From positions 7,938,136 to 8,002,135 of the forward strand of contig NC_039518.1 in the NCBI RefSeq assembly GCF_003672135.1: a DNA stretch of 64,000 nt, given 5' to 3'. Both the position numbers and the translations under genes were made by a program. Under the pieces are notes generated by a model. The model was not told where the DNA came from. It searched no databases and worked only from the letters and a program-made list of their open reading frames with translations. Below are positions 46,037-56,890 of the stretch, piece by piece; within the stretch, counting starts at the first letter, position 1, and the number at the start of each line of letters is the position of its first letter. The DNA comes from Ooceraea biroi. Taxonomy: Eukaryota; Arthropoda; Insecta; Hymenoptera; Formicidae.

Positions 46037-47598
46037 ATATACATATGTATTAAGAGGGGGAGAGGGTGGTCGCTGAAATGTTCTACATTGATGGATCTTC
46101 TAAAGACTTCTGCCGACAATGACTCGCGCAATTGCGCAACGCGGTCGCCACGCGATCCGCTTTCCGAAGATTCAATGGAATATATTCTATATTCCGTGTT
46201 GTGTGAAAGGGAGCCAAGCAAAAGGCATAAAACGCGGACATTAATCCGGAAACAGAGCTCGAACAAGCCGAGCGTGTTAAAGTCAGAAAATTGGAAATAA
46301 TCCGCCACCGACGAGGATTCATGAATTTCCGGGAATAATTAGCGATATACACACAGCATGCCCCATCTGCATTTCGCTACGTGCCGCCAGAATGCCAGAT
46401 ACGTGATTTATTTTCGCACAAATGCGCACAATTAACGCAATCCCGGTATCAATCCGATATTTTGGCCGACACAATCCGATACACGTGCGAGCAAGAGTAT
46501 ATTTTTGTTTATTTCCCTCTTCATGCCGCGGAATGATATTTGTAACGGTCTGTTACGCGTATGCGCATACGTTGCACGCCGGAATGCACTCGATAATTGC
46601 TACTATTTAAAATTGCATCTCCCACCGACTTTTTTTCTACAAATTTCGCGATAAATATCCCCGGTTTCGGTGGCACTGCTTTATGCGGATTGGAATGTAT
46701 GTACACTGCCGCGCCGACCGGTCATTTTTTTAATGCAAAAATATGCAACGGATCACCGAGAAAAATACCGGCGCGCCGACCGTGCGCCAGCAAAACCCAC
46801 ATACACGGAATAAAATTAAGTGATACCCCCTCCTTGCACACCCCGAATTACGAAGGTTCAAGTCAGCCCCAGCAGCGCTGGATTTTCGATCTTGATTTTC
46901 TCATTTGCTCAAATAAATCCCTCGATTTTGATCGCGTCGCAAAAGCCGGAAGTACACGATAGCGAACGCAGCAGGAATTCGCGAGAGTAAAATTGTGAAA
47001 TTTTGCAGAAGCGACTATTCGCCAGGTAGGCGATCTCTGTTATCCCTGTTATTGCGACAGAAAATGCATACCGTTCAGCGAGCGGCGAGCTTCTCGAATT
47101 CCATTAATGTATTCAAAGAATGGCCAAACTAGCGATATCTGCGATGCTACGGAAAGTTCGCGAGGCCTCCTTTGCCTTATAAATATTCAAATTGGTAACA
47201 AGCCTCTCGCCGCGAAGGGAGAGTCGTGCGCTTGAATTTTTGAGGGTTAATCGAGGCGAAATTTAGCGGTTACTTCCATTCAAATGAGCGGCAGAACCAT
47301 TATTGCAGACTGCTGCGATCGGCGTACCGTAGCTATACCGCGTATATATTCGTCCGACAGCTGGATGAGTTTTCGGAGGCGTAAAGAGGCGTAAAACAGT
47401 AATGGAAGATATATATTTTATCACCGACAGTTCCAGCAGCATTCATTCTCTCTTGTTACCAGTAGATCAATGTTCTAAAGGTATCAATATTTCAATAGTT
47501 ACGCAACCGCTTCGTAGGTCGATTGTCAACTTTCGCTTTACCTTCCACATTAAGAGAATAAAACAACAATAGTGAAAAACGAGAGGAGGATTATTGTG
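46037..47598. other. Non-coding DNA, no gene recognised
   Basis: Mixed composition, short overlapping frames only. No RNA gene or transposon end was recognised. Confidence 0.45.
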
Positions 47599-47760
47599 TT
47601 AGGAGTGTGATTTAGTTTTGAGGGTTTTGCAACAGATGGCTGTAGTGTCAGTTTGTTCCAATAGCTGTTTCCGATAACTGTTCTTTCTTACAGTCTTGAC
47701 ATTATCCATCACATTTAGTAGCATTATAGCAACAACAGTCGTGTTTATATCATCGTAAAA

Positions 47761-50700
47761 ATGCAACTTCCGAAAGAGCATTTCGACATGCGTTGCTTTT
47801 GTTTTTTAATCAAAAGAAAACTGCGGCTGACGGTTTATAGAATTCTTGTCGAAACTTATGATGATTCTGCCCCATCAATTAAGGACAAAGAACGCTCGGG
47901 ACAACCAAGAAAGCTTGAAAATGCAGATTTGCAAGCATTATTGGACGAAAATCCAACACGATCCACTTCAGAACTTGCCAGAGCATTAAATGTTGATCAT
48001 ACAACAGTTGCCAAACATTTACATGAAATGGGAAAAATTCAGAAAGAAGGGAAATGGGTTCGACATCAATTATCGGAAAGTGCCATTTGAACATTTGCAT
48101 TTCGTTGATCGCCAGGCAAAAAAAGAAGAGTCTTTTGTCTCGGATTGTTACTGGGGATGAAAAGTGGATCTATTTTGATAATCCGAAACGCAGAAAATCA
48201 TGGGTGGATCATTAACATCCACTCCGAGACGCAATATTCACGGTTCAAAAGTAATGCTCTGTATTTGGTGGGATAGTGTACCATGAGCTGTTAAATCCGC
48301 ATGAGACTGCCAAGGCTGGTCGTTATCGACACCAGTTGTACAAGTTGAAGGAAGCATTGGACCAAAAACGACCACCAATTGCGAGTAAACGACGGAAAGT
48401 GATTCTTCTTCGTGACAACGCTCGACCTGACGTTGCGTCATCAGTGAAACAAACACTATTAGAGCTCGAATGGCAAGTCTTACCGCACCCCGCGTATTCT
48501 CCATGCGATTATTATTTGTTCCGGTCGATGCAACACGCTTTAGAGGATACACACTTTGATAATTTGGAAGAAGTGCGAAAATTCGTCGACGAATGGATCG
48601 ACTGAAAAGAAGAGTCATTTTATCGTGGTGGAATCCATCTCTTGCCAGAGCATTAAATGTTGATCGTACAACAGTTGCCAAACATTTGCATGAAATGGGA
48701 AAAATTCAGAAAGAAGGGAAATGGGTTCGACATCAATTATCGGAAAGTGCCATTTGAACATTTGCATTTCGTTGATCGCCAGGCAAAAAAAGAAGAGTCT
48801 TTTGTCTCGGATTGTTACTGGGGATGAAAAGTGGATCTATTTTGATAATCCCAAACGCAGAAATCATGGGTGGATCCAGGCGAACCATCAACATCCACTC
48901 CGAGACGCAATATTCACGGTTCAAAAGTAATGCTCTGTATTTGGTGGGATAGTGTACTATGAGCTGTTAAATCCGCACGAGACTGCAAGGCTGGTCGTTA
49001 TCGACACCAATTGTACAAGTTGAAGGAAGCATTGGACCAAAAACGACCACCAATTGCGAGTAAACGACGGAAAGTGATTCTTCTTCGTGACAACGCTCGA
49101 CCTGACGTTGCGTCATAAGTGAAACAAACACTATTAGAGCTCGAATGGCAAGTCTTACCGCACCCCGCGTATTCTCCATGCGATTATTATTTGTTCCGGT
49201 CGATGCAACACGCTTTAGAGGATACACACTTTGATAATTTGGAAGAAGTGCGAAAATTCGTCGACGAATGGATCAACTGAAAAGAAGAGTCATTTTATCG
49301 TGGTGGAAGCCATCTCTTGCCAGAGCATTAAATGTTGATCGTACAACAGTTGCCAAACATTTGCATGAAATGGGAAAAATTCAGAAAGAAGGGAAATGGG
49401 TTCGATATCAATTATCGGAAAGTGCCATTTGAACATTTGCATTTCGTTGATCGCCAGGCAAAAAAGAAGAGTCTTTTGTCTCGGATTGTTACTGGGGATG
49501 AAAAGTGGATCTAGTTTGATAATCCCAAACGCAGAAAATCATGGGTGGATCCAGGCAAACCATCAACATCCACTCCGAGACGCAATATTCACGGTTCAAA
49601 AGTAATGCTCTGTATTTGGTGGGATAGTGTACTATGAGCTGTTAAATCCGCATGAGACTGCCAAGGCTGGTCGTTATCGACACCAGTTGTACAAGTTGAA
49701 GGAAGCATTGGACCAAAAACGACCACCAATTGCGAGTAAACGACGGAAAATGATTCTTCTTCGTGACAACGCTCGACCTGACGTTGCGTCATCAGTGAAA
49801 CAAACACTATTAGAGCTCGAATGGCAAGTCTTACCGCACCCCGCGTATTCTCCATGCGATTATTATTTGTTCCGGTCGATGCAACACGCTTTAGAGGATA
49901 CACACTTTGATAATTTGGAAGAAGTGCGAAAATTCGTCGACGAATGGATCGACTGAAAAGAAGAGTCATTTTATCGTGGTGGAATCCATCTCTTGCCAGA
50001 GCATTAAATGTTGATCGTACAACAGTTGCCAAACATTTGCATGAAATGGGAAAAATTCAGAAAGAAGGGAAATGGGTTCGATATCAATTATCGGAAAGTG
50101 CCATTTGAACATTTGCATTTCGTTGATCGCCAGGCAAAAAAAGAAGAGTCTTTTGTCTCGGATTGTTACTGGGGATGAAAAGTGGATCTATTTTGATAAT
50201 CCCAAACGCAGAAAATCATGGGTGGATCATTAACATCCACTCCGAGACGCAATATTCACGGTTCAAAAGTAATGCTCTGTATTTGGTGGGATAGTGTACC
50301 ATGAGCTGTTAAATCCGCATGAGACTGCCAAGGCTGGTCGTTATCGACACCAGTTGTACAAGTTGAAGGAAGCATTGGACCAAAAACGACCACCAATTGC
50401 GAGTAAACGACGGAAAGTGATTCTTCTTCGTGACAACGCTCGATCTGACGTTGCGTCATCAGTGAAACAAACACTATTAGAGCTCGAATGGCAAGTCTTA
50501 CCGCACCCCGCGTATTCTCCATGCGATTATTATTTGTTCCGGTGGATGCAACACGCTTTAGAGGATACACACTTTGATAATTTGGAAGTGCGAAAATTCG
50601 TCGACGAATGGATCAACTGAAAAGAAGAGTCATTTTATCGTGGTGGAAGCCATCTCTTGCCAGAGCATTAAATGTTGATCGTACAACAGTTGCCAAACAT

Positions 50701-51368
50701 TTGCATGAAATGGGAAAAATTCAGAAAGAAGGGAAATGGGTTCGATATCAATTATCGGAAAGTGCCATTTGAACATTTGCATTTCGTTGATCGCCAGGTA
50801 AAAAAAGAAGAGTCTTTTGTCTCGGATTGTTACTGGGGATGAAAAGTGGATCTATTTTGATAATCCCAAACGCAGAAAATCATGGGTGGATCATTAACAT
50901 CCACTCCGAGACGCAATATTCACGGTTCAAAAGTAATGCTCTGTATTTGGTGGGATAGTGTACCATGAGCTGTTAAATCCGCATGAGACTGCCAAGGCTG
51001 GTCGTTATTGACACCAGTTGTACAAGTTGAAGGAAGCATTGGACCAAAAACGACCACCAATTGCGAGTAAACGACGGAAAATGATTCTTCTTCGTGACAA
51101 CGCTCGACCTGACGTTGCGTCATCAGTGAAACAAACACTATTAGAGCTCGAATGGCAAGTCTTACCGCACCCCGCGTATTCTCCATGCGATTATTATTTG
51201 TTCCGGTGGATGCAACACGCTTTAGAGGATACACACTTTGATAATTTGGAAGAAGTGCGAAAATTCGTCGACGAATGGATCAACTGAAAAGAAGAGTCAT
51301 TTTATCGTCATCTCTTGCCAGAGAGATGGGAAAAAGTTATAGAAAAGGAAGGAAAATATTTTGATTAA
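47761..51368 (+). pseudogene. marA transposase, multiply interrupted (A3)
   Basis: Opens MQLPKEHFDM, with an early frame break, then YGDSAPS is reached, like the other copies, through a linker deletion. Every unit has the TGA after LSESAI. The third catalytic motif is YSPCDYYLF, four residues short. Individual units add lesions, for example a TAA inside the RPDVAS region at about 49117. The C-terminal end RWEKVIEKEGKYFD closes at TAA 51366-51368. Confidence 0.85.
47974..51313 (+). repeat. Five tandem marA units, about 658-676 bp
   Basis: Units start at CTTGCCAGAG at 47974, 48641, 49316, 49992 and 50656; the motif recurs at 51314 where the C-terminus continues. All keep the GAGCTGTTA segment missing from A1 units, so this array expanded or was homogenised separately. 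The internal units contain GGTGGAA before CATCTCTTGCC, which the terminal copy lacks. Confidence 0.9.
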
Positions 51369-52680
51369 GGTATTCAGTCATTATCATATTTAAATACATG
51401 CGTTTTTGAGCAAAAAAACCCTCAAAACTAAATCACACCCCTAATACAGTCTTTCTCAATATGCGTGTTTCAGAAACATGACAAAAATCGTAGAACTATC
51501 GATTTCGCATTGCGCGCGTCCTTAATCCATATTGCGCCACTTAACAGCAATCACGGGAGATCGTAAAAGGGAAAATCGGGGGCGACAAAGCGATCCGAGC
51601 GGTGACGTTAATGTGCTTGGGCTGTTCGCGAAACGATGGATCCGGAAAGCGTCCAAGGAACTGACCAATGATGCCGTCGTGCAATACACGTCGCCCTGGT
51701 GGATTGGTACCGGTCGAAAGGCTAGAGAACCACGTTGCTTTGAGGCAATTGGCGATCTCAACCATGTTGCGGTGTGTTCGCAATCCCGTCAACCCCTCGG
51801 GCATGCGGCGCACACCCTCTTTTCTCACCCGCCGCGCCGCCGGTTCAAACATCCCCAGAACGGGCGGCAAAGCAGAACTGAGACCAGAAGTGGAAACAGA
51901 ACCGCGCACAAGAGAACGTGGGATGCCACGCGACGCGCGAGGGTGGTCGGGGTCGGAGGAGTACGATGGAAAGGGGTGCAGGGTGGAAAGAGGCGACGGC
52001 ATCGAGTGCATCGTTCCGTGTTGAACTTCCCTCTATGGTCTGAGTGAAATCGTTTCCTGCGGAAGGGCAAGCACTTCGTACCCACCGCCGAACATCGCGA
52101 TTTCCTCCGCGAGCCAATTCGCCGAACATTCGCCGACTTCCGGGATGTTACCCGCCCCGACGATCGGCAATGTCGAACTTGAGATTGAGCTCTGGAATTC
52201 TCGCTGCACCTCGCGGCAGATTGAGATCCCGAAACGCCTTGCGCTTGTTTCCTCCTTGCGTTACGGAAAAATGCATTTGGGGGTACATACAGGAATATAT
52301 GAATTATTATACATGTGCATCTAATCAGTTGGATTTGCATCTTAATTTGATTCATTGCGCGAGCGGAATAATCGACGCACGGAATTAAACAAAGCGAATT
52401 CATTTCGAGTTTGATGAGTCTCCTCTGACACCAATAAATGACTCTCGAACCGGTAGCCTTAAATCCAGCAATCTCGGGAGCTGCACGAGTAAAGCTAAAC
52501 GACTCTACATCAAAAGAGACTTTTGGTCTTAAAAAAGCAGTAAACCTTCGCACGGCGAGGCTTTTCGTGAGAAATAGAAATCGAGAAGATGTCCGCACGC
52601 CAATAAAGCTGGATCGTCGCGCAAATTAGCGGGATCTTCACGGTCATTAGACGGCAACCGGCGGCGTCGCAAACAACCAT
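50656..52680. repeat. Duplicated segment, copy 1 (matches 61976-64000)
   Basis: The last marA unit, the 3' terminal repeat and at least 1236 bp of unique flank recur at a constant offset of +11320 bp to the window end. By eye the flank is identical and the arrays differ only slightly. The flank holds open frames on both strands (for example 51532-52047 and 51825-52598) with no recognisable domain. Confidence 0.9.
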
Positions 52681-53397
52681 CGCCAATAGGCATCGAGTGG
52701 ATCCGATGGTATTATGGGGCGTGTGTATCCGCGATATCGCGTTTCGTAACGCGTGACGCGGGTAAATCCTCGGCGCCGCGCAAAAAGCACGACTGCCAAA
52801 GCTCTCCCGGACGTGGCTCTCTGTTTGTAGCAAACAGCTGCACGATGCGAAGCGAGGGCTGCGAAGCGAGGGCTGCGAAGCGGTAAAACGGGGGTGGAAG
52901 ATGTCGACTACCCGGGCGTCATCGAAATGACAACGCACGGTTGATGCGCCCTGTCGATACACCAAGGGAGGCTCGCGACGGGAGATGGGTACCACCCCTA
53001 GGCACTGATCCGAGCTGATGCTTCCGCCCGCTTGTTCACGCGTGCTGCCCAGCCTTTGCCGCTCTCGATGCACGATTCGGAAGATTACCGCCGCCGAGAA
53101 CAGCCGGAGATTACGCTTCCCCGGGGAGACGAAACTCGAGAGCGCCGTGGAGCAACGGGGAATGGAAACCCCGTAGCTGTTCTCGACGATATTATCCTTG
53201 AAATTTTATAATTTCAGAGGAGGATGTACGTTTCTCCTTGTACAGAGGAAATCCTCTCGCGGTCTGCACAAAGCAGAGAAGCGTATTAATATTATCGGAA
53301 TATACTCGACTGGAGTTATCTGATGCATTCTCGATATGGATAAGCTACCCTTGTTACATGAAATGTACTTATTAGTATAATATACTAGACAATTATC
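51445..53397. other. Non-coding DNA, no gene recognised
   Basis: CpG-rich flank of marA. It includes a 14-bp tandem repeat (GCGAAGCGAGGGCT, about 2.6 copies) at 52847-52883. The first 1236 bp are the duplicated segment. Confidence 0.45.
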
Positions 53398-53399
53398 TA

Positions 53400-56394
53400 T
53401 TGGGTTGGCCAAAAAGTAATTGCGTTTTTTTTATATAAATAAAAGGCGAATTTTTCATGGGAAACAAAAACTTTATTAAACAATATATTGTCCATTTTGT
53501 TTGATTATCTTTTGCCATTTTTCAGGCAACTTCATGATTCCGCGCTCAAAAAAGTTCTTATCTTTTTCAGCAAAAAACAATTCCAACAACGATTTCATAT
53601 CCTCATCAGCAGTCAAGGTTTTACCATTCAAGGCGTTTTGCAAAGAACGAAACGAATGGTAATCTGATGGTGCCAGGTCTGGCGAATATGGTGGATGTGG
53701 TAACACATCCCATCCAAGCTGCAACAATTTTTCACGAGTGACCAAACTTGTACGTGGTCTAGCGTTATCATGGTGAAACGCAACACCTTTGCGATTCACC
53801 AATTCTCGACGTTTCTGTTTGATGGCATCATTTAATTTATCCAGTTGACGACAGTATACGTCTGAATTAATGGTTTGATTCCTTGCAAGCAGCTCAAAAT
53901 ACACAATACCTTTAAAGTCCCACCAGACTGACAGCATAATCTTTCTTTGGTGAATATCTGCTTTTCAAGTGCTTTCAGCAGGTTCATCACGATCTTTTTC
54001 GTTTGACGTTGTGTAGACGATCCATTTTTCGTCGCCTGTTATCATACGTTTCAAAATGATCATTTTCTCACGTTTCAAAAGAGAATCGCAGATGTCAATA
54101 CGCTCAGTGAGATGAATTTCTTTGAGCTCATGTGGTACCGAAATATCGAGCTTACTAATGTATCCAAGTCGTTTTAAATGGTCTTCAACACTCGCTTTCG
54201 ATATGTTAAGATTCTCAGCAATCTCTCGGGTCGTTAAACGCCGATTGAAATCGATCAGTGCCTTTATTTTGTCATCATCAATTTCGATTGGCCTTCCTGA
54301 GCGTGGTGCATCTTTCACATTAAAATCTGCAGATCGAAATTTAGTAACCAATTTTGACACTGCCGCAGTTTTAAAGCATCTTCGCCATATATTGGGTTGG
54401 CCAAAAAGTAATTGCGTTTTCTTTTATATAAATAAAAGGCGAATTTTTCATGGGAAACAAAATCTTTATTAAACAATATATTGTCCATTTTGTTTGATTA
54501 TCTTTTGCCATTTTTCCGGCAACTTCATGATTCCGCACTCAAAAAAGTTCTTATCTTTTTCAGCAAAAAACAATTCCAACAACGATTTCATATCCTCGTC
54601 AGCAGTCAAGGTTTTACCATTCAAGGCGTTTTGCAAAGAACGAAACGAATGGTAATCTGATGGTGCCAGGTCTGGCGAATATGGTGGATGTGGTAACACA
54701 TCCCATCCAAGCTGCAACAATTTTTCACGAGTGACCAAACTTGTACGTGGTTTAGCGTTATCATGGCGAAACGCAACACCTTTGCGATTCACCAATTCTC
54801 GACGTTTCTGTTTGATGGCATCATTTAATTTATCCAGTTGACGACAGTATACGTCTGAATTAATGGTTTGATTCCTTGCAAGCAGCTCAAAATACACAAT
54901 ACCTTTAAAGTCCCACCAGACTGACAGCATAATCTTTCTTTGGTGAATATCTGCTTTTCAAGTGCTTTCAGCAGGTTCATCACGCTTGCTCCACGATCTT
55001 TTTCGTTTGACGTTGTTGTAGACGATCCATTTTTCGTCGCCTGTTATACGTTTCAAAAATCGATCATTTTTCTCACGTTTCAAAAGAGAATCGCAGATGT
55101 CAATACGCTCAGTGAGATGAATTTCTTTGAGCTCATGTGGTACCGAAATATCGAGCTTACTAATGTATCCAAGTCGTTTTAAATGGTCTTCAACACTCGC
55201 TTTCGATATGTTAAGATTCTCAGCAATCTCTCGGGTCGTTAAACGCCGATTGGAATCGATCAGTGCCTTTATTTTGTCATCATCAATTTCGATTGGCCTT
55301 CCTGAGCGTGGTGCATCTTTCACATTAAAATCTGCAGATCGAAATTTAGTAAACCAATTTTGACACTGCCGCAGTTTTAAAGCATCTTCGCCATATATTG
55401 GGTTGGCCAAAAAGTAATTGCGTTTTTTTTATATAAATAAAAGGCGAATTTTTCATGGGAAACAAAAACTTTATTAAACAATATATTGTCCATTTTGTTT
55501 GATTATCTTTTGCCATTTTTCAGGCAACTTCATGATTCCGCGCTCAAAAAAGTTCTTATCTTTTTCAGCAAAAAACAATTCCAACAACGATTTGATATCC
55601 TCATCAGCAGTAAAGGTTTTACCATTCAAGGCGTTTTGCAAAGAACGAAACGAATGGTAATCTGATGGTGCCAGGTCTGGCGAATATGGTGGATGTGATG
55701 GTAACACATCCCATCCAAGCTGCAACAATTTTTCACGAGTGACCAAACTTGTACGTGGTCTAGCGTTATCATGGTGAAACACAACACCTTTGCGATTCAC
55801 CAATTCTCGACGTTTCTGTTTGATGGCATCATTTAATTTATCCAGTTGACGACAGTATACGTCTGAATTAATGGTTTGATTCCTTGCAAGCAGCTCAAAA
55901 TACACAATACCTTTAAAGTCCCACCAGACTGACAGCATAATCTTTCTTTGGTGAATATCTGCTTTTCAAGTGCTTTCAGCAGGTTCATCACGATCTTTTT
56001 CGTTTGACGTTGTTGTAGACGATCCATTTTTCGTCGCCTTTCATACGTTTCAAAAATCGATCATTTTCCTCACGTTTCAAAAGAGAATCGCAGATGTCAA
56101 TACGCTTAGTGAGATGAATTTCTTTGAGCTCATGTGGTACCCAAATATCGAGCTTACTAATGTATCCAAGTCGTTTTAAATGGTTTTCAACACTCGATTT
56201 CGATATGTTAAGATTCTCAGCAATCTCTCGTGTCGTTAAACGCCGATTGGAATCGATCAGTGCCTTTATTTTGTCATCATCAATTTCGATTGGCCTTCCT
56301 GAGCGTGGTGCATCTTTCACATTAAAATCTGCAGATCGAAATTTAGTAAACCAATTTTGACACTGCCGCAGTTTTAAAGCATCTTCGCCATATA
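53400..56394 (-). repeat. Three tandem marB units, about 992-1006 bp
   Basis: Boundaries at 53400, 54392, 55398 and 56395, each reading, on the minus strand, CCCAA-TA-TATGGCG as in B1. Units here keep the base lost after LGYIS in B1 and read KALID where B1 reads KAPID, so the two arrays were homogenised or expanded separately after sharing the junction. Confidence 0.9.
53476..56392 (-). pseudogene. marB transposase copies, inactivated (B2)
   Basis: Units encode YGEDALKLRQCQN, the HTH, TGDEKW, HHDNARPRTSL and YSPDLAPSDYH with 34-residue spacing, ending at stops such as 53476. The middle unit keeps SWSKRDEPAEST, absent from B1 through deletion, but all units have the TGA after AEST. Unit-specific lesions include small deletions around the TGDEK motif. 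Without an N-terminal start none can make a full enzyme. Confidence 0.87.
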
Positions 56395-56630
56395 TTGGGT
56401 TGGCCAAAAAGTAATTGCGTTTTTTTATATAAATAAAAGGCGAATTTCATGGGAAACAAAAACTTTATTAAACAATATATTGTCCATTTTGTTTGATTAT
56501 CTTTGCCATTTTTCAGGCAACTTCATGATTCCGCGCTCAAAAAGTTCTTATCTTTTTCAGCAAAAAACAATTCCAACAAACGATTTGATATCCTCATCAG
56601 CAGTAAGGTTTTACCATTCAAGGCGTTTTG

Positions 56631-56890
56631 ATTTGGTCGAGGAGGACGGTTTTCTGCGCCTCCAAGATAGCCCGATTAACGCCTCTTGATTTTTATTTAT
56701 GGGGCAACTTTAAAAAATAAAGTTTACAGTACAGAAGTATTCTCGCTTGAAGATTTAAAGCAAACGAATTACTAATTCAGTTACTGAGATGCAACAAAAT
56801 TTCAGGAATGTTCGTTACTGTAACAAATTCTGCTACTAACGTCGAAATGTTCTAGCCTTGTATCGAGTGCAAGGACAACATTTTGAAAAT
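56631..56890 (+). pseudogene. Fragment of a different DDE transposase
   Basis: Across frame breaks the plus strand reads PR(stop)PD, LTPLDFYLWGNFKK, VYSTEVFSLEDLKQ and EMQQNFRNV. The PDLTPLDFxLWG pattern is the third-Asp region of a Tc1/mariner/IS630-like transposase, clearly different from marA, marB and marC (PDLAPSDYH). It abuts the broken end of the B2 array on the opposite strand. Only the C-terminal part is present and it is badly decayed. Confidence 0.6.

Larger units (their letters stand above)
47599..51444 (+). mobile_element. Composite marA mariner with five internal units (A3)
   Basis: 5' terminal repeat TTAGGAGTGTGATTTAG at 47599 and the 3' complement ending CACCCCTAA at 51444. 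TA follows the 3' end, but the 5' flank reads TG, probably a mutated TA. The 3846 bp hold one 5' segment, five tandem transposase units and one C-terminal/3' segment. The flanks are unrelated to those of A1, so this is a separate insertion with the same unit junction. Confidence 0.88.
53400..56630 (-). mobile_element. marB array, 5' end missing (B2)
   Basis: Reading on the minus strand, the 3' terminal repeat lies at the low end (TTGGGTTGGCCAAAAAGTAA from 53400, after TA at 53398-53399). Three full units and one broken unit follow, with terminal repeats at 54392, 55398 and 56395. No 5' terminal repeat or MENQ start exists; the fourth unit breaks at about 56630 into another transposase remnant. 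Unit joins are identical to those of B1. Confidence 0.9.

Noticed and set aside
51532..52598. Open frames of 171 and 257 codons, also present at 62852-63918
   Set aside because: They overlap on opposite strands in CpG-rich DNA, lack domains, and their apparent conservation is just the duplicated segment.
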